In this document: piece after piece, positions 58,601-64,000 of the stretch
How the letters are laid out: each line of letters starts with the position of its first letter
How positions within the stretch are numbered: the first letter of the stretch is position 1
NCBI GenBank assembly: GCA_006247105.1
Contig: CM016929.1
Span: 372,001-436,000, forward strand
Direction of reading: 5' to 3'
Length of the DNA: 64,000 nucleotides
From: Giardia muris
Taxonomy: Eukaryota; Fornicata; Diplomonadida; Hexamitidae
The notes under the pieces: generated by a model
The model's input: only the letters and a program-made list of their open reading frames with translations
What the model was told of the DNA's origin: nothing
The model's database searches: none
Translations under genes and position numbers: made by a program

Positions 58601-61600
58601 CAACGTCTGGGACGCCTGCAACAGTACATCGACAACCCTAAGCTCTCCGTCGAGGTTGTCACTCGCGCCTCCTTGGTCGCGGGACAGCTGATGGCATGGA
58701 CTTGCAGCATCGCCGAGTTCTTCGGTATTCGTTCAAGGATGCAGCCATTGGAGAAGGATCTGGAGAGAGTCAACGTTGAGGCCGCCGATCTTGAACGGAG
58801 AAACGAGGAGATCAACGCTGAGCTTACGGAACTCCAGGAGAGCATCGATACTTTATCAGCAGAGTGTGCACGATGTGAGGCACGCCAGGTAGCGGTCCGA
58901 CAAGAAAGGGATGAATGTGAGCGACGGGCTACTCAGGCCTCTGCAGTTACTACGCTTCTACGTGAGGAGTGGGAGTTATGGACAGCACAACATGCAGCAT
59001 ATGCGGAAAAGCTTGCTGCACTCCCTGGCGACGTCCTACTGGAACTTTTCACTAGGATATATGCAAGCGGGTACAATGACGATATCCGTGACGCACTTCG
59101 CGTCGGGATGGAGGGCGTCTTGGATTCGACTGGCCTCCCGCATATGGATCAAGCACCGCGCCTATCCAGTCGGCAGTACGTGGAGACCGTCTCTAGTCCA
59201 ACCCTCTTTGTAGTCGTCCTCTCATACTCTCAGGATGACCTCGAGGGGTTAAAGGAGACATACGATAAACACGTCGTGGTCTCCGCGCTCGATCCAAACC
59301 TGATGAAGACTATCGAGCGCGCTTTGAAGTTTGGGCTTGCCGTCTTTGTCGAGAATGGTGACTCGTTCGACACAGGCTTGTTTGCACTCCTTGACGTGAC
59401 ATACTCAGACGATATCCCATTGGTGCGCCTTGGTACGTCTCCAACGCAAGTGCAGGTGCATTCCAACTTCCGTCTGTTCATCCTTTGCCAGCGCCTTGAT
59501 CGGGCGCTTCACTTTGCGGCACGGTCTGCAGTCGTCAACTTTTCGCAGAGTACAAGCTCAATGTGTGGGCTTTTGGTAGCACGTGTCATCCAGCTGTTGC
59601 GTCCGATGTTGCACTCGGCGCACGAGCATAGTCGTCGAGAATTGGCTGATTGTTTGCGGCAACGTGAGGAAGGTGAGCGACGTCTTCTTCAGATCCTAGC
59701 GGACGTCGAAGAGAATAGCGTTTTGAATGATCCGACCATTCTCAAAAGTCTTCAGAAGGCAAAAGAGGTCTGCCGACAAGCCAAAGACCGAGAGCAGCTC
59801 CTGATTCAGCAGGAGGCAGAATACGATTCTTTGCATGCCTCCTTGGAGGCGCCGTGTAGGGTTCTAGCCGAACTCTACTTCGTCACCTCGAGGCTGGCCG
59901 AACGCGTGACGAGCTTCCTTTTCACGGTGGAGCAGTTCTTCTACATTATCGATCAAACGGTCAAGCAAGCCGGAGAGACCATCCTCCAACCGCATATCTT
60001 CCTCCAGCGTGTGGTTTCTGCATTCTTTACCGCCATCCAGCAGTCTCTTGATAGGTCTACACGCGAGGCGGCATACCTCGCGTTCCTAGAGAGTATTGGC
60101 TCGCGTGGAGAGCAATTGGGAATAGATCTGAGCACCATAGTCCTAGACCGGGGGATTATTGAGCAGTATCAACCATTTGACGCATACATGAAGTATTACC
60201 AGGGTCTGGGACGGCCCATCCTTGTTAGCGTTGCTGATGGCACCGATCCAAACGTATTCTTACTCCCGTGGGCCGAGGAGACGCATCGTATCGTTATACA
60301 GGTATCCTATGGTAGTCCTGATGCGCGTCTATCACAACTTGCCAAGACAATGGCTGGGGTCGCCTCAAAGGGGCCGGCCTTGCTCGTTCTAACAAATCTA
60401 CATCTTGCTAAGATGAGGTATTGCGAAGAGCTGATTCGAATCGTAGCGGACGCACAGAAGACGAGTCAGACGTTGGCCGTTGTCTTCCTACTTCAAAGTA
60501 GTAAGCCCACACCACTTCCTCCGCCTGTCCGCTCCTTATGTACGGCATTAGGCTGTCTATCCTACTATCTACAACGTTCACTTCAGCCAGGACCTCTACT
60601 CGATCGTATGCAGCTCGAAATGCGACGGTTCTTTACTCAGGTTCTTTCAGAGAAGAGAGCACTCCTCACACAGGGTTCAGTGGCATTGAAGCTGCTTGAT
60701 GAGATGAAGGAGAGCTCAGACGTGGACCTTCTGATCTGGCGATTGGCGTATCTTTACGTTATCATCTCCATTCGCGGTGATGCTGCTCCTTATGGATTCA
60801 CACGGGACTATGGCTTCACCCTTGTCGATGCTGAGTATGCAGTCCGTCTCATGATAGATGAATTGCTTCGCGTGGGTCATATTGCCGTCGACACGGCGTT
60901 CATCCTGACCTTTAGACGCCTATTGTCTCATGTCTGCTTCGGAAACAGGGTTTCTTCCATGCATGACGCAGGGCTTCTTGGAGAACTGATCGATCGAGTC
61001 CTCCAGACACCTAAGGGTTCATTACCCGACGGGTATGCGAGTGTGTTCCTGAATGCGGAGGTGGAAGAACTTCTACAGAAGGCATCTGCGAGAAACGCTG
61101 CAGAGCTATGCAGTGCCATCCTCCTTCGGGCACAAACCTCCACCTCCAACGCTGTTGTGTATTCCGACCCCGATATTCCGATGGGGGCATTGTTGGAGGC
61201 TATCGATATCCATCCGGAGGCCTTGGATCAGAGCGCGGCCTTCCTGGCTGATAGCTATCCGAGGTTTGCAGATGTGCTTGGCTCCATACATCGAAACTTG
61301 GTTAGCACTCTTCAGGCACTCGCCATAGCTGCGAAGGCTGAGGACCGGTCCGCTATCAAGAAGGCTGTAGGGAATGTCGTCAGTGTCCGCGAGTCGGTCG
61401 CCTCACTACTCAATCGTTTACGGTACTGTACTCAGCTCCAACGACAACTGCTCGCAGATAGCTTGGAGCCGCTTCGTTTGTCCGAATTCGGAACAGACGT
61501 CGCCCAAGTTATTCGAGCACTCGTTTTGGACCTCGCAAAGGACACATCGATACGCACGATGACCTTCACGATCATGGCCACCTCTGGAAGCGTCCCCGTC

Positions 61601-61831
61601 GAGGTCTTCGCCTGTATGTTCGACCTCGTTGACACAAATACGAATGGAACCACAGCATTGGCACGAGGCACACATCGGATCATATTGCATATGTCCGTGA
61701 GCGACTCTCCTACCACCATCGGGATACCGATCTTCATCTACTCGAACCGCCAGGAGTGCGTCGGATACCTACGGTGCATGGAAAGTGCGAGCTATAGTCT
61801 ACAGGGCTGTGTGGGCTACTTCTGTGAATGA
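46691..61831 (+). CDS. Cytoplasmic-type dynein heavy chain
   Basis: This is a 5046-aa motor ATPase that walks to microtubule minus ends. After a long tail, AAA1 has GPAGTGKT (2158-2165) with FNCDETFDYQSVARILVGA and Walker B IICFDEFNRL. AAA2 has GETGTAKT (2495-2502). AAA3 has GPVGSGKT (from 3131) with LLIDEVN. AAA4 lacks a usable P-loop (MILDADPGLLPSS, near 3522). The stalk coiled coils are at about 3813-3900 and 4017-4110, flanking a microtubule-binding domain that begins ELRSLQRPTDTVRLVMEAV. The FNCDETFD motif and the C-terminal GCVGYFCE resemble cytoplasmic dynein 1 rather than axonemal chains; dynein-2 is possible. The chain is about 400 residues longer than usual, in the tail and between AAA2 and AAA3. 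The ATG at 46691 follows GAGAAA. The gene has no intron. Confidence 0.92.
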   Translation: MESSAFTYLERVIILQSQADQKTVRAFLEREPAISSFLTGGTRHLFIEQNDGLHCSSEVSPGAILDVKEGQRPSCLLLLNTTQDSPLSCATVEAVSRMIQAINMTAESIPGFLLSLLTQVADSTSGETACQHDLSKVLRQCIDLFHRSFLLLQYECLPDVRLFTSNTIPDSMKSLLERYYDGASGPTTISLEALNNFLELFMTNLARVREELTKLEALSFTGFTLDSSAPFDPTSVIEQVHAVLMNYREYVRRKATLYDILRADYEKYSKDLESAFLICCNIARERALSREQEFKSFVDLWAKTVQDGFRYDNIHILVGACLDCNDEEAALVTEEGYKRLSTIKDVLDSFKYDWSDEMFSFLHFLHFHLFISVVRGLWAYVSTHEERTVDEDAGFLFRVAKQYSAVEPVLQGVKAVGTAIRSILRPVHAVQAVQADRQSYQEVRVDYLRRLSLLITELANNLLLKERLSSLLEAIPTIPQNLEEPISRLLHLVREYEKCPEPCHTPYLTHIAWLFCKDFFDPGPKPSGPDVWIVFNGLGSIPGVLAATEQYDQQFKCVLDDLLGENDVTNFVTHSGEYYSSFALVASCHSTTQKYLERLAARFADFIGAAIRAVPQTAAALPDKDKVYLASIERRLERTDQSMREDAVLCFLHPDTLMPDLRMAAERLLLQRGLVLPDELLALLLTHLGVQQKTRLTSFASSNENLLCQLNAFSERYEMSYELWLRLFLDSFYLDFAGLEARLVDRYVYRFEIHLGREAATPSLETPPVHLLQVCGSSFVLGIPRAAIAINMGASYGEVFLGRLSLCIPSREENVLSYYETLFAAITGVFLPAVTLFGELVSYASGHFGSGSRGLDDVDLSGYLVTPVVTFYSALASTPIFPSLGEDGITFYTLYAVAQSVRTPILPFYLALFHPDFWSMAAQVVRVAGTEELMDLEVDQAALTGQDSINLYSSTFRRHAMGLYSLAGQFEAVFGRVQAETTNIRGQLAALVSAPPESIDGILGCVFYSLDLLSANVPSYTVDANIIGAGETAACLGLLTHVSRILTAKAIFALLGLQERFGIPEAVDLGETDCVQFCHARYALTGYLNDLCANLTVSTDSAALTTAHLFNLIDRIINQFLGFRISISRRYIEVELPATIHDFIDSVLERSPDCCTTSELRLRTNMITLYRVVDTTRARALALSSQVHERVRWAASLTQNWTPTRISALKTAIASQPLLDRLQQWLDLLDTLHHRCNQVMNIGQTGIRLGPLTLQVPETTCATIRALRTTIARLIGNEATTCLTEELQTITETLRRLTVDAGQYKRDNLTWTQTTWLLQWLDAAAAMEKRYQSALPVFQAAQCSLTLESGTSQSLSRLMNVIYPQFVSQREVLHSDIVQTPDAANAVLESIEGEEQLIYEAANTAVRKVRDPNKLFPMNIFKLSFDLTPLQKALKEYQEQLEALKGDVEGLQATVRSFQSIFGITVTVRSGHLLGDLVVAQRAIETILEPGLRRLQELSDAFFAHTLLQSVVLTDATDLEAAVLRYTDSLTAALARMVQPVGEDADVQAIFRSSGWAQPSTLSQALKIHSRVAMTLAPYVRQMCTPALFHASHWTQVVQELGPVLQGSDFLTPQNIQAQLETYTTGAFFCHLFEYLGRIGFELTAEEGPLPASVGELTSILDGLLNTARARSAAFASLASVDALARCIPLQFVHRGESLLISNLTDVASQLETALVTIDDLAQTPFAQEIGSQLSAHKATLTATLGVSRQLAAVQTQKAQLAAVLEPNFHAIRRFIATTATRYEVIVSELANLYAHLSDTPTYQTTDNLVQLIAVSGGADALAQKLSAAKEVLEDVARALTLFIERQRYTSPRLFFLTDEGVLKVISALTLLVGSATGTTGPQRTPEFYDLEWGMSVIFPGVQHILLSSHSGPSNGDGVIRVIGISSAEGEQLLFEGDEAFVFLPVITRSDQAELAIHRFIHDLDCSMRLTIYRQALAALECLRAYVRTSNTPFEDSPIVEVMDRTVCQAFNVANHLFVTEELDAPGAGGIETLLHVERCLLLHLQRRYRGTYRLNYLLPEITFIVSVIEDSLAHDGKVHDTPFRIRYCLSRVPTDESGPIAEIYSPAIVVRLLSYEHVYGCNYVGSGPQLVQTPLTSSHYTQSLIGMSNQFFIGPMGPAGTGKTESTRQLATQLGRPCFIFNCDETFDYQSVARILVGAFLLGCIICFDEFNRLSLDNLSSTAMIITSLQRVLRESAHLEALRAVETDGDEAAAKCVDARARLHNELSALLSQVGGKAPSDVRVGPGFACFVTMNPDYAGRRTLPENIAILLRPIIMPRADMEQICEVLMLGMGLQTGRDLSRDLCQLLTLLEENLPASDLYDFGLRSARTALVAADLMIRNDQALRTRISEGDSAAERYVIAYGLQRSFTPRLSQAEYAIFERLLTKSFGSLNALTPMVQETELGGLSLTELLEKFVIEAADRLHLLPTASFVKKVLHFHSCLQISAGTIILGETGTAKTAVQEAYWVALQSLFSFAARSTATPPRQVHVLRETPTGLVSKVKLLGTMAEITREWTDSHLTRVLREVVAEVEVEGETPFSGPFQPMNHWPNAFFVFDADIDPEWIEGFNSVLDANRCLTLCSGERIAIPEAVRFVFETSTTRHTTLATISRCSISVHSSETVGLADVMIGTLRKRLFVIRPGVAQCVASLSRGGVRGGFGRRQVQLEPLLQTLVSAVAFDVYAGLSISTTGYTFNSFIQGSQSRFVACDTAGTRRSYVQHTRGTLLEQDKGMDLLRELRHRTPVDDIEIHSVLLRTLIYAVNAHSSACVVSFSHIRVIQTLLRLLEAAVDEAGAFLKGRVAAISMSLAASNTSLATMDPATLTSPQFVAELVNSSGLKYEMLILFFVRRFVSGLAWALASEFPVARRCVIAEYVRTTYITAFQERSSAPADDLELEGLAVSLYTHCPTATEVFAGIYETVAIHDAAALTVARSLARSVAKANVPETVSSLIASNVVASKLLLSTVGAPEPRDQSMDLSTVEAGDISFLSYICSIDSTYWLLNDPNSEELRDSFASSIQDSVSALGASAVMAEGRRLEVSASLSTQRAPARARQLEPVYHGGLIPNIDSQSFSHYIEAMIGTQGHVLLIGPVGSGKTMLLTHVLANKIGHSVCFLSFSATTSVCDLVNVLLSACVLTHEGDRHVLRLTSGRVLCLLIDEVNIVTTDGFETQPALEFLRFLTENSYFIYDGRLPGTGERRRAQDESVVIYVTFPIVLACSCNPPADVGRNLMSSRFMRHFAILYLDHPSHTALMSIYKTHVAEILGSLAVRYHDELALQEGVLGQLVEKLATGIVQVYERITRQLAKKESFYIYSPRDLTRWVSGIAASAHTYPLSDDGVFSVSRLGYLIYAEGFAVLASKLLRASERRLAHDILVEGLGPFILTLSRTLKTTATFASQYTDAPLLNVLWFQSHFPQLAAGTLSEVGFGKIARSVLLSSSDAEASLRLLLEASRKDVVSRTQLRALIVPLLQAVRCLNQTPGHMILDADPGLLPSSVIQFLSWATNCALIELRTSRAFLFDDFQAIIRDAIEQVVLRDGRVLLLISQDCGLETAYLEYLNNLLCNGEIPGLFTSEKLRELEGAAKGVGIPDLVKGRLHVLFKVSNTRSQNVGTLSPALYNRCQLISVPALTLADYVLEAEESFTEIEQLSDGALEESASALAVVLTTLPSQYSEALDVIADVSGGITLMERVCCAAAFMHCRVPLVLAAQSELAPLPLPSIIADDISLCSAVLASPVHFQRFLGLFVSEYPHRHVELVSRAEHLKKGLHIFELVGKIVTTLQEQLKEKQAELDTSAEETAVKLSEVTSLRERAMSRRSESMQISAEVAQKREYVRTRKTEIEAELAAVAPRLQEARQAVQNIDRRALNELRSLQRPTDTVRLVMEAVIIIIGTAKEIANLSWENIRRHMQRDEFHSSIVRYDPAAETHVVQRLGRLQQYIDNPKLSVEVVTRASLVAGQLMAWTCSIAEFFGIRSRMQPLEKDLERVNVEAADLERRNEEINAELTELQESIDTLSAECARCEARQVAVRQERDECERRATQASAVTTLLREEWELWTAQHAAYAEKLAALPGDVLLELFTRIYASGYNDDIRDALRVGMEGVLDSTGLPHMDQAPRLSSRQYVETVSSPTLFVVVLSYSQDDLEGLKETYDKHVVVSALDPNLMKTIERALKFGLAVFVENGDSFDTGLFALLDVTYSDDIPLVRLGTSPTQVQVHSNFRLFILCQRLDRALHFAARSAVVNFSQSTSSMCGLLVARVIQLLRPMLHSAHEHSRRELADCLRQREEGERRLLQILADVEENSVLNDPTILKSLQKAKEVCRQAKDREQLLIQQEAEYDSLHASLEAPCRVLAELYFVTSRLAERVTSFLFTVEQFFYIIDQTVKQAGETILQPHIFLQRVVSAFFTAIQQSLDRSTREAAYLAFLESIGSRGEQLGIDLSTIVLDRGIIEQYQPFDAYMKYYQGLGRPILVSVADGTDPNVFLLPWAEETHRIVIQVSYGSPDARLSQLAKTMAGVASKGPALLVLTNLHLAKMRYCEELIRIVADAQKTSQTLAVVFLLQSSKPTPLPPPVRSLCTALGCLSYYLQRSLQPGPLLDRMQLEMRRFFTQVLSEKRALLTQGSVALKLLDEMKESSDVDLLIWRLAYLYVIISIRGDAAPYGFTRDYGFTLVDAEYAVRLMIDELLRVGHIAVDTAFILTFRRLLSHVCFGNRVSSMHDAGLLGELIDRVLQTPKGSLPDGYASVFLNAEVEELLQKASARNAAELCSAILLRAQTSTSNAVVYSDPDIPMGALLEAIDIHPEALDQSAAFLADSYPRFADVLGSIHRNLVSTLQALAIAAKAEDRSAIKKAVGNVVSVRESVASLLNRLRYCTQLQRQLLADSLEPLRLSEFGTDVAQVIRALVLDLAKDTSIRTMTFTIMATSGSVPVEVFACMFDLVDTNTNGTTALARGTHRIILHMSVSDSPTTIGIPIFIYSNRQECVGYLRCMESASYSLQGCVGYFCE

Positions 61832-61883
61832 GAACCATCCTCATGCACCCACGAAGGGTCTCTCGCTTCGTAGGTGAGGAAAA

Positions 61884-62768
61884 ATGCATCATGCCTCGAC
61901 TCTTCTGGCAGCCACGCCGGACTTCACCGTGCACAAAAGATCCAAGCCGATTAAGGCATATATCCTTCCAATCCTCGCACTTGTCTCTCTCTTCGTGAGT
62001 ACCCTGTCCTTTGCCATATGCGCCGGGGGCTTATTACGGATATCGGAGAAAAGAGATACCCTGCTTACCCCGTCGGGATGGTACTTCCTCATGACCATCG
62101 TCGTAGCTGCTGGGACGATGACGATATTCATCGAACAGCTTGTCTCCCCACAGCTCCCAACGCGTTGGACGATCACTTACATAGTCATTGAGACGGTTCG
62201 ACAACTTCTGCTAGCCCTTTGGCCGATCTTCCTTATTTCGGGCCTCTCGGCCTTACAGTGGCTCACCATGACCGTCGTCTTCGGGTGCAGCATGTTCGAG
62301 GTCGCCCTGACGTTCATTCAGCGACCGATCCCGACGCTGCTAGCCTCTCAATTCAACGGTCTCATGGCAACCTGGCCGTTGACTCTCTTCGGGATGTCAT
62401 CGCTTAGTTTCTTGAAGACAATAGAGGGGAATGGTGCATCACACTCGGAAGACGATGTGGCGGGGCTACTCATCATCACAGTCACTTGTTCCGCTTGCCT
62501 CCTTGTGACAGGACTTACCCGTTCCATTGGGGCACCACTACTATTCTCTCTCTACTTGATCTCGTTGCTATCCATGCACGATAACACAACAGGCACTGCA
62601 GCGCCTCTATGCACCGGTAGCATCATACCACTCCTCCTCATTCAAACAACAGTTCTTGGGATAACCATCGCGCAAACGCTTCGAGGCCCAAGCTCACCCC
62701 AGCCCACACGCCGGACGGTCCAATTCGACACTTCGTCGTTCTCAACCTCCTTCAACTACGTCATCTGA
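61884..62768 (+). CDS. Unknown multi-pass membrane protein
   Basis: This 294-aa protein has about eight hydrophobic segments. The first is ILPILALVSLFVSTLSFAIC after a short basic N-terminus. Others include YFLMTIVVAAGTMTIFI, LLLALWPIFLISGL and LIITVTCSACLLVTGL. The C-terminal 35 residues are polar and Ser/Thr-rich. No transporter or receptor signature is recognised, and no cleavable signal peptide is evident. The start follows GAGGAAAAATG, the A-rich context seen elsewhere. Base composition is close to that of the dynein gene. It could belong to a lineage-specific family. Confidence 0.75.
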   Translation: MHHASTLLAATPDFTVHKRSKPIKAYILPILALVSLFVSTLSFAICAGGLLRISEKRDTLLTPSGWYFLMTIVVAAGTMTIFIEQLVSPQLPTRWTITYIVIETVRQLLLALWPIFLISGLSALQWLTMTVVFGCSMFEVALTFIQRPIPTLLASQFNGLMATWPLTLFGMSSLSFLKTIEGNGASHSEDDVAGLLIITVTCSACLLVTGLTRSIGAPLLFSLYLISLLSMHDNTTGTAAPLCTGSIIPLLLIQTTVLGITIAQTLRGPSSPQPTRRTVQFDTSSFSTSFNYVI

Positions 62769-62925
62769 GACGTGCAACTAACTATGACCAAGATAGCTCG
62801 GGAAGAAAAGGGAAGTCGAACCCGTCTCGAGGTGTTTCCCGCATTTCCGTTGTCAATGTCATATCGAGTCATTGCAAACACTTGTGGTGGCAATTCATCG
62901 ACTTCCTTTGACAAGAATTCCAAAA
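62769..62925. promoter_or_regulatory. Upstream region of glutamate dehydrogenase
   Basis: A 157-bp space separates the membrane-protein stop from the GDH ATG. The start codon is preceded by CCAAAAA. GDH is strongly expressed in Giardia, so this may be a compact strong promoter. I see no further element. Confidence 0.35.
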
Positions 62926-64000
62926 ATGCCGGCGACCACCGTTGATGAGATCCGTGCCATCCTCAAGGCCCGCGACCCCCACCACCCTGAGTTCATCCAG
63001 GCTGTCGAGGAGGTCCTTGACACCCTCAAGCCTCTTTTTGAGCGCGAGCCGAAGTACATCCCGGTCTTCGAGCGCATGCTCGAGCCGGAGCGCACCGTCA
63101 TCTTCCGCGTCCCTTGGACAGACGATGCTGGGAAGATACAAGTCAATCGTGGGTTCCGCGTCCAGTACAGCTCGGTCCTGGGGCCCTACAAGGGTGGTCT
63201 ACGCTTCCACCCTACAGTCAACCTTTCCATCCTGAAGTTCCTTGGCTTCGAGCAGATCCTGAAGAACTCCCTGACGACTCTTCCGATGGGTGGCGGAAAG
63301 GGCGGCTCCGACTTCGATCCCAAGGGCAAGTCCGATAACGAGGTTATGCGCTTTTGTCAGTCCTTCATGACGGAACTACACCGTCATATTGGAGCGGATA
63401 CGGACGTCCCCGCCGGTGACATCGGCGTTGGGGCACGTGAGATCGGATACCTTTTCGGCCAATACAAGCGCCTTGCAAACTCATTCAATGGCGTCCTGAC
63501 GGGTAAGAACTACGCGTGGGGAGGCTCCCTCATCCGCCCCGAGGCTACAGGCTACGGTGCCGTCTACTTCCTCGACGAGATGTGCAAGGACAACGGAGAG
63601 GCCATTCGTGGGAAGACCGTCCTTCTCTCCGGCTCTGGAAATGTCGCCCAATTCGCTTGCCAGAAGCTCAACGAGTTTGGGGCGCGTGTCATCTCCTTCT
63701 CGGATTCGAACGGGACGGTCATCGACGAGGATGGCATCACCCCTGAGAAGCTCGCCCACGTCATGCACATTAAGAATGAGCTCCGTGGCCGCATCCGCGA
63801 GTACGTCGACAAGTATCCCTCTGCCAAGTACTACGATGGGCAGACTCCATGGCAATGTTATGGCGGCCATGTCGACTGCATCATCCCCTCTGCAACCCAG
63901 AACGAGGTGCATGAGGCCGATGTCACGAAGCTGGTTAGCCAAGGCTTGAAATTCGTTGTCGAGGGAGCGAACATGCCATCGGATGCTGGTGCCGTACACG
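62926..64000 (+). CDS. GDH: NADP-type hexameric glutamate dehydrogenase (3' end beyond window)
   Basis: The frame opens at the ATG at 62926 (MPATTVDEIRAILKARDPHH) and is open to the window end, giving 358 codons of about 450 expected. It interconverts glutamate with 2-oxoglutarate and ammonium, probably using NADP(H), in the cytosol. Substrate-binding motifs are visible: RVQYSSVLGPYKGGLRFHP and the catalytic-Lys loop LPMGGGKGGSDFDPKGKSD, followed by DVPAGDIGVGAREIGYLFG. The dinucleotide fold has GSGNVAQFA. The N-terminal order and wording are very close to the Giardia enzyme as I recall it, which belongs to the bacterial-type small hexameric class. An A-rich tract precedes the ATG. Confidence 0.95.
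   Translation, partial: MPATTVDEIRAILKARDPHHPEFIQAVEEVLDTLKPLFEREPKYIPVFERMLEPERTVIFRVPWTDDAGKIQVNRGFRVQYSSVLGPYKGGLRFHPTVNLSILKFLGFEQILKNSLTTLPMGGGKGGSDFDPKGKSDNEVMRFCQSFMTELHRHIGADTDVPAGDIGVGAREIGYLFGQYKRLANSFNGVLTGKNYAWGGSLIRPEATGYGAVYFLDEMCKDNGEAIRGKTVLLSGSGNVAQFACQKLNEFGARVISFSDSNGTVIDEDGITPEKLAHVMHIKNELRGRIREYVDKYPSAKYYDGQTPWQCYGGHVDCIIPSATQNEVHEADVTKLVSQGLKFVVEGANMPSDAGAVH

Noticed and set aside
1..64000. CRISPR arrays, insertion sequences, retroelements, viral genes, toxin genes, bacterial operons
   Set aside because: No spaced direct repeats, transposase or reverse transcriptase frames, viral structural genes or ribosome-binding-site-led gene strings were seen. All recognised genes are eukaryotic in type.

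Overview
The window looks like chromosomal DNA of a gene-dense, essentially intron-free eukaryotic flagellate. About two dozen long genes lie on both strands. They include a single uninterrupted 15-kb dynein heavy chain, COPII Sec23, a CCT/TRiC subunit, NPL4, PWP2, NOP14 and a SET-domain methyltransferase. The partial NADP-type glutamate dehydrogenase at the right edge reads almost like the Giardia enzyme as I recall it. The Cys-rich EGF/CXXC membrane protein, very short intergenic spaces, A-rich tracts just before start codons and [A/T]GTRAA motifs at stop codons all recall diplomonads. I infer a fornicate metamonad, Carpediemonas-like and flagellated. That is inference, not proof. Stops are TAA, TAG and TGA, so a standard code is assumed.

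Layout. 0-5.8 kb (minus strand): start of an unknown gene, then PWP2/UTP1 and a MAK5/DDX24 helicase, both ribosome-biogenesis factors. 5.8-6.4 kb: 522 bp without a gene. 6.4-12 kb: a small ankyrin protein and SEC23 (divergent), then a secreted-pathway EGF-like membrane protein. 12.3-19.2 kb: NPL4, a sperm-tail PG-rich (SHIPPO) protein, an unknown protein with a CTFxP motif, a DNAJB13/RSP16-like J-protein and a SET1-type methyltransferase. 19.2-24 kb: a RecQ helicase and a KTI12-like protein (divergent), CCT4, and a SWS1/ZSWIM7-like SWIM protein. 24-30 kb: a membrane-anchored kexin-like protein that has lost its catalytic residues, an AGC kinase, a PHO80-type cyclin and a multi-pass membrane protein. 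30-45.7 kb: a DRS1/DDX27 helicase, a 2242-aa RAV1/DmX-like protein, an M16C (PreP-like) metallopeptidase, NOP14 and ornithine decarboxylase. 45.8-64 kb: an unknown 288-aa protein, a giant cytoplasmic-type dynein heavy chain, an unknown multi-pass membrane protein and glutamate dehydrogenase.

Themes. Four genes serve ribosome assembly (PWP2, MAK5, DRS1, NOP14). Three adjacent genes are flagellar or likely flagellar. Two concern recombination (RecQ, SWS1). Several serve the secretory/endosomal system (SEC23, RAV1-like, kexin-like, EGF protein). No operon logic is expected; neighbours appear largely unrelated. The most interesting observations are: the pseudo-protease with Asp, His and Ser all replaced; a KTI12 homologue without a P-loop; divergent start codons only 14 and 27 bp apart; a recurrent Giardia-like poly(A)-type motif at stop codons; and an approximately 260-residue expansion between AAA2 and AAA3 of the dynein. 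I found no tRNA, rRNA, CRISPR array, transposon or virus. I did not recognise an unmistakably new multi-gene system.
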